Origin: Thermococcus sp. AM4
GTDB lineage: Archaea > Methanobacteriota_B > Thermococci > Thermococcales > Thermococcaceae
NCBI RefSeq assembly: GCF_000151205.2
Contig: NC_016051.1
Span: 310,001-374,000, forward strand
Direction of reading: 5' to 3'
Length of the DNA: 64,000 nt
Shown: positions 60,764 through 64,000 of the stretch, one piece after another
Layout: the number at the start of each line of letters is the position of its first letter
Numbering within the stretch: position 1 is the stretch's first letter
Notes under the pieces: model-generated
The model's input: only the letters and a program-made list of their open reading frames with translations
Databases searched by the model: none
What the model was told of the DNA's origin: nothing
Position numbers and translations under genes: made by a program

Positions 60764-61180
60764 TTAAAAAGAGTGCCTCTCCGGCCAGTTGTTGCGCTTG
60801 AACCTCTCAACGTGCTCCCTCCGGAACACGAACCTAAGCCCGTACCTCTTCTTGAAGGGGAGTTTGAGGGCGTTGTACAGGAAAACGAGCACGGGATGCC
60901 TGACGGGTCTCTCCACCGGCCTGAGTGCCCCTGTGGGGCAGGCCTCAACGCAGATGTAGCATCTCCTGCAGTTCTCCGGATGGGTCATGAAGGGCCTCAG
61001 CCTGACCCTGTACCCAACCCCGAAGAGACCGACCTTCATGGGCACGACCTCCCATATTTTCTCGCCGAAGGGGCAGACCGATATGCATTCATCTCCTCCA
61101 CCGCACAGGGGGTAGTGTATCACCAGCGGGGCCTTTTCCTTCATTCTTTCGTGGTAAACCCTCCAGTCCTCGGCTTCCAT
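60764..61180 (-). CDS. Dicluster 4Fe-4S ferredoxin-like protein
   Basis: A 138-residue iron-sulfur protein. Cysteine motifs are CGGGDECISVCP (about 26-37) and CRRCYICVEACP (~72-83); the first lacks the canonical even CxxCxxC spacing. The region between (IWEVVPMKVGLFGVGYRVRL) and the basic C-terminal third (LKLPFKKRYGLRFVFRREH) are unusual and might bind a partner or nucleic acid. It leads the RNase Z operon by 22 bp. Upstream are repeated GACATAT half-sites between the TATA box and start. Redox partner unknown. Confidence 0.8.
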   Translation of the reverse strand: MEAEDWRVYHERMKEKAPLVIHYPLCGGGDECISVCPFGEKIWEVVPMKVGLFGVGYRVRLRPFMTHPENCRRCYICVEACPTGALRPVERPVRHPVLVFLYNALKLPFKKRYGLRFVFRREHVERFKRNNWPERHSF

Positions 61181-61192
61181 ATGATCACCCGT

Positions 61193-61225
61193 ATATGTCT
61201 GTGTTCGACATATCGTTGGACATAT
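61193..61225 (-). promoter_or_regulatory. Repeated ATATGTC/GACATAT half-sites in ferredoxin operon promoter
   Basis: ATATGTC (61193-61199) is inverted relative to GACATAT (61207-61213) with a 7-base centre, and a direct copy GACATATCGTT follows 12 bp on (61219). On the minus strand a TATA box (GCTTATAAACG, about 61226-61236) comes first, then these sites, then the ATG at 61180. The arrangement suits a repressor that blocks initiation. Confidence 0.5.
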
Positions 61226-61291
61226 CGTTTATAAGCCTTTGCATAAGGAAAGGATTAAAACCCCCGCGACGTAGTTAAGGCGGTGAAGCGA

Positions 61292-62257
61292 ATGGAAGAA
61301 CTTCTGAAGGCTTTGGAAGAAAAGGACACGAAAAAAGTTGCAAGCCTGCTCTACTACAAGATCGACGAGCTGAGCGATGAACAGCTTGAGGAGATCCTGG
61401 AAAAGGCCGAAAAGCTCGCCCTTGAGAAGAAGGACTACGAGCTCTACAAGCTGGTCGTCTACTACTACCACGAGTTCCTGGATGTGGACAAGATAAGCGA
61501 GTTCGAGGAGCTGGCCGAGAAGGAGGGAAGCTTCGAGGCAAAGTTCCACTTGGCTGATCTCTACTTCCTGATCGGCGAGCTTGAAAAGAGCCTCGCGATG
61601 TACCAGGCCCTCATCGAGGAAGAGATCACCAAGGGCAACCTCGAGCACGTGGCAGAGATCTACCACAACATGGCCCTCATCGAGGAGGAGCTCCAGGACT
61701 ACGAAAAGGCCTACGAGCTGCTTGAAAAGGCTGAAAAGCACTACCGTGAGCTTGGGGACGAGGAAAAACTCCTCCATGTCCTGATCTACAAGGCCTACGT
61801 GAAGTTCGAGATGGGGGAAACCTATGAGGCAAAGGCCATGCTCGCGGAACTGCTCCCGCGCATCATGGAGCTCGGGGACAGAAGGCTGCTCACCGAGGTT
61901 CACCTGAGCTTTGAGGAGATGTTCGAGGAAGAGGACAACTACGACGCCGCCCTGCAGGAGTGCCTGTATTCGATGCTCTGGGCGCGCGGAACCGAGTACT
62001 ACGACGTTGCATTCGATGCCCTCGTGGACGTCCTCTGGCAGCTCTTCCTCGAGGACGACTTCGAGAGGATATACAACAACGCGGACATGTTCATCAGAGC
62101 CTTTCCAGATTTGGCAACGTTCTTTGAGGGCGTTAAGTACCTGGCCCTCTTCAAGGACGGCAAGGTTGAGGAGGAAGAGCTCAAGAAGGTCCTCGAAAAG
62201 GTCGAGGACAGGAGACTACTTGATCTCCTTGAGTTCCTCGGAGAGGCCGAGCTCTGA
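61292..62257 (+). CDS. Tetratricopeptide-repeat protein
   Basis: A 321-residue, wholly helical, acidic protein made of TPR-like repeats. Clear units include SFEAKFHLADLYFLIGELEKS (~75-95), HVAEIYHNMALIEEELQDYE (~118-138) and LLHVLIYKAYVKFEMGETYE (~160-180). It probably acts as a protein-interaction scaffold; partners are unknown. ATG 61292 follows GGCGGTGAAG; the in-frame GTG at 61283 is part of that site. TATA-like GGATTAAAAC is near 61251-61260. Its last 42 bp overlap the convergent DUF447 gene, and both reading frames stay intact. Confidence 0.85.
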   Translation: MEELLKALEEKDTKKVASLLYYKIDELSDEQLEEILEKAEKLALEKKDYELYKLVVYYYHEFLDVDKISEFEELAEKEGSFEAKFHLADLYFLIGELEKSLAMYQALIEEEITKGNLEHVAEIYHNMALIEEELQDYEKAYELLEKAEKHYRELGDEEKLLHVLIYKAYVKFEMGETYEAKAMLAELLPRIMELGDRRLLTEVHLSFEEMFEEEDNYDAALQECLYSMLWARGTEYYDVAFDALVDVLWQLFLEDDFERIYNNADMFIRAFPDLATFFEGVKYLALFKDGKVEEEELKKVLEKVEDRRLLDLLEFLGEAEL

Positions 62258-62833
62258 GGCCCACTCCACCATCTTTTTTGCGATCCAGTCCCTTCCGCCA
62301 AGGCGGCGGTAGAGGCGGTAGCTGGCGAGCATCCTTGTGTGGAGTTCCCGGGCCTTTTTTCCCTTCGCAGCCCTGAGCCTTGTGAAATCCACCGCCATCT
62401 CGATCAGCGCGCAGTCAGCCCGGCTCATCGGCCTGGGCGGGAGGGAACCTTCTATCTCCCCTAGGGGAGTGATAACGCCTTCGAGAACCATCGCGGTTCC
62501 GATTTCATCGGAGTGCTCCCTCATCTCCCACTCAACGTCCCCATAGAGGCCAGGAAGACCCTTTATCCAGCGGTATTTGCCCGATTCAACGAACTCAAGT
62601 TTCTCCGCCGGCGGAACGTTGAGCGCCAGCCGAACGATCAAACCGGCGTCGTTGGTGAACTGAATTGAAACGTGGGGGTGCTCCCTTATCTCCTCGGCGC
62701 TCCTTCCCCCAAAAAGTCGGAAGTGAAGCCCTGGACCCTTCCTGACGATGCCAATGGGTGCAACGTTGCCCCTCGTCACAAGGAGAACCTCGTAGACCTG
62801 CCCCTCAATGAGAAAATTTAGAAGGGAGGGCAT
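62216..62833 (-). CDS. DUF447 family protein (flavin-reductase-like barrel)
   Basis: A 205-residue protein of the archaeal DUF447 family, whose structures show a split-barrel FMN-binding-type fold. GQVYEVLLVTRGNVAPIGIV, REHPHVSIQFTND and the helical C-terminus (SRADCALIEMAVDFTRLRAA) fit. Biochemical role unknown. ATG 62833 follows GGTGTTTC. It is 10 bp downstream of the ABC ATPase on the same strand, so it may be co-transcribed with that importer. The 3' end overlaps the TPR gene by 42 bp. Confidence 0.82.
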   Translation of the reverse strand: MPSLLNFLIEGQVYEVLLVTRGNVAPIGIVRKGPGLHFRLFGGRSAEEIREHPHVSIQFTNDAGLIVRLALNVPPAEKLEFVESGKYRWIKGLPGLYGDVEWEMREHSDEIGTAMVLEGVITPLGEIEGSLPPRPMSRADCALIEMAVDFTRLRAAKGKKARELHTRMLASYRLYRRLGGRDWIAKKMVEWASELGLSEELKEIK

Positions 62834-62843
62834 TGAAACACCG

Positions 62844-63905
62844 TCAGAGCTGTTTTGGAAGAACGAGGATGTCCTCCCTCTTTATGTAGAACTTCACGGG
62901 CATCGTCGGCCTGAGGTTCTCGACGTCTCTGGTGCTTATGGTCCTCGCTATCAGCCTCGTATCGTCGAAGATCCCCACGACCTCGACGAAGAAGCCGTAG
63001 TACTCAACGAGATCGACCTTGCCCTCCATCTCGACGGCGTCCTCAACTGGCTTGAGGTGTATCCTCTCCGGCCTTATGACGAGCGCGACCTCGTCCTTCT
63101 CCCCGGTGTAGTGGAGCCCCTCGAAGCGGAAGCTGCCGAATTCAACGGTAACGCGGTCGCCGTTTCTCTCGACGACTTTGGCAGGGATGACGTTGGTCTT
63201 ACCCATGAAGCTCGCAACGAACTCCGTCCTCGGCTTCTCGTAGATCTCCCTCGGCGTTCCAACCTGCTCGACGGTTCCGACGTTCATCACCGCTATCCTG
63301 TCGCTTATCGCCATCGCCTCCTCCTGGTCGTGGGTAACGTAGATGACGGTAATCCCGAGCTCGCGCTGGATTCTCCTGATTTCCGAACGCATCTCAAGGC
63401 GGAGCTTTGCATCGAGGTTGCTCAGCGGTTCGTCGAGGAGGAGCAGCTTGGGCTCAACCACGAGGGCCCTCGCTATGGCAACGCGCTGCTGCTGGCCGCC
63501 GGACAGCTGGGTTGGGTAGCGGTCCTCGAAGCCCTGGAGCTTCACAAGCTCAAGGGCCCACTTGACCCTCCTGTCTATCTCCTCCTTGGGGAGCTTCTTC
63601 AGCCTGAGGCCGTAGGCGACGTTGTCGTAGACCTTCATGTGGGGCCACAGGGCGTAGTTCTGGAAGACGAGGACGGCTCCCCTTTCACTTGAGCTGAGGT
63701 TCGTCACGTCCTGATCGTCGAACCACACCTTACCCGACGTCGGGTAGTCCAGGCCGGCTATGATCCTCAGCGTCGTTGATTTACCGCAGCCGCTCGGTCC
63801 GAGGAGCGTGAAGAGCTCCCCGTGCTTTATGTGAAGGTTTATGCCCTTGAGGGCGACGGTATCACCAAACTCCTTAACGACGTTCTCAAGTCTGACCTCA
63901 ACCAT
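62844..63905 (-). CDS. ABC transporter ATP-binding protein (Fe(III)/sugar/polyamine CUT1-like)
   Basis: A 353-residue ATPase. Walker A GPSGCGKSTTLR (35-46), Q-loop VFQNYALWPHM (~80), signature LSGGQQQRVAIARAL (~133-147), Walker B LLLLDEPLSNLDAKLR (~154), H-loop VIYVTHDQEEAM (~188), and a C-terminal TOBE-type regulatory domain (RPERIHLKPVED, ~280-292). This combination serves iron, maltose/trehalose or polyamine importers. The permease ends 9 bp upstream, and GAGGTGATAAT is its ribosome site. It resembles the partial ATPase at 1-298, so the window is bracketed by two related importers. Ligand unknown. Confidence 0.93.
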   Translation of the reverse strand: MVEVRLENVVKEFGDTVALKGINLHIKHGELFTLLGPSGCGKSTTLRIIAGLDYPTSGKVWFDDQDVTNLSSSERGAVLVFQNYALWPHMKVYDNVAYGLRLKKLPKEEIDRRVKWALELVKLQGFEDRYPTQLSGGQQQRVAIARALVVEPKLLLLDEPLSNLDAKLRLEMRSEIRRIQRELGITVIYVTHDQEEAMAISDRIAVMNVGTVEQVGTPREIYEKPRTEFVASFMGKTNVIPAKVVERNGDRVTVEFGSFRFEGLHYTGEKDEVALVIRPERIHLKPVEDAVEMEGKVDLVEYYGFFVEVVGIFDDTRLIARTISTRDVENLRPTMPVKFYIKREDILVLPKQL

Positions 63906-63914
63906 ATTATCACC

Positions 63915-64000
63915 TCACGAGAGGCCTATGAAGGAGTACTTCTGCTTGGTTATTATGTTCACGAGCACTATGGAGATTATCTGCACCGTGATGAGGAGCA
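63915..64000 (-). CDS. ABC transporter permease, C-terminal end only
   Basis: Only the last 28 residues are present (LLITVQIISIVLVNIITKQK then YSFIGLS and TGA). A hydrophobic segment followed by a short basic tail is typical of the C-terminus of a binding-protein-dependent permease. It lies directly upstream of, and in operon with, the ATPase at 62844-63905. Which permease class it belongs to cannot be told from this fragment. Confidence 0.7.
   Translation of the reverse strand, partial: LLITVQIISIVLVNIITKQKYSFIGLS

Noticed and set aside
60742-60948. N-terminal extension of RNase Z
   Set aside because: The upstream open frame overlaps the ferredoxin-like gene in another frame and its residues (many R, S, G, P) are non-native; the enzyme begins at 60741.

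Overview
The window reads as a chromosomal segment of a hyperthermophilic euryarchaeon of the order Thermococcales, most likely a GC-rich Thermococcus. The evidence is the archaeal information-processing set (EF-1alpha, S10, aIF5A with deoxyhypusine synthase, PCNA, Gins51, TFS, TiaS, archaeal ProRS and TyrRS), cupin-type glucose-6-phosphate isomerase, PEP synthase, CoA-disulfide-reductase-like NAD(P)H oxidoreductase, a pyrolysin-like S8 protease, TATA-box promoters, GGTGAT-type Shine-Dalgarno sites and frequent GTG/TTG starts.

Layout. 1-3.05 kb: Fe(III)-type ABC importer (binding lipoprotein, fused permease, ATPase running off the left edge). 3.2-6.3 kb: divergent SDR-like protein, FAD oxidoreductase with a SurR-like site, deoxyhypusine synthase. 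6.3-10.3 kb: accessory island with two archaeal P-loop ATPases carrying PD-(D/E)XK-like tails, each with its own palindromic operator set running up to the start codon, plus an unknown gene with a decayed 5' region. 10.3-19.9 kb: TiaS, MoaC, secreted esterase, MutS-like ATPase, MATE transporter, aIF5A, a large membrane protein, a phosphoesterase. 19.9-25.3 kb: prolyl oligopeptidase whose tail is frameshifted, a decayed MATE copy, its intact tandem paralogue, and a VapBC pair. 25.4-32.1 kb: PEP synthase and the giant S8 protease. 32.2-34.0 kb: replication/transcription operon TFS - small ORF - PCNA - Gins51. 34.1-43.2 kb: NAD(P)H oxidoreductase behind a full SurR motif, ProRS, carbamoyltransferase, a kink-turn RNA candidate, EF-1alpha, S10, tRNA-Ser(GGA), aromatic-type aminotransferase, and a glutamine-amidotransferase fold without its catalytic residues. 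43.2-51.2 kb: radical SAM, OsmC, MarC, a lower-GC secreted papain-like protein, a frameshifted secreted protein, CitG-like, PspC, a YiiX-like secreted protein, PfpI. 51.2-56.4 kb: TyrRS, an Lrp regulator, a HAD-GT2 fusion with DUF2304 partner, dCMP deaminase, M48 protease with BlaI-like repressor, and a C/D box sRNA candidate. 56.4-64 kb: alanine aminotransferase, PGI, an overlapping ferredoxin - RNase Z - TraB - KH - M50 operon, TPR protein, DUF447 protein, and a second Fe(III)-type ABC importer cut by the right edge.

Functional links. Deoxyhypusine synthase and its only substrate aIF5A are both present. Two FAD-dependent pyridine-nucleotide oxidoreductases share the same extended SurR recognition pattern just downstream of their TATA boxes, suggesting coordinated sulfur-dependent derepression. 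PEP synthase, PGI and alanine aminotransferase belong to the modified glycolysis/gluconeogenesis and pyruvate/alanine nodes of Thermococcales. No rRNA, CRISPR array, complete insertion sequence or integrase was found. All functional calls were made by reading the sequence; no database search was run.
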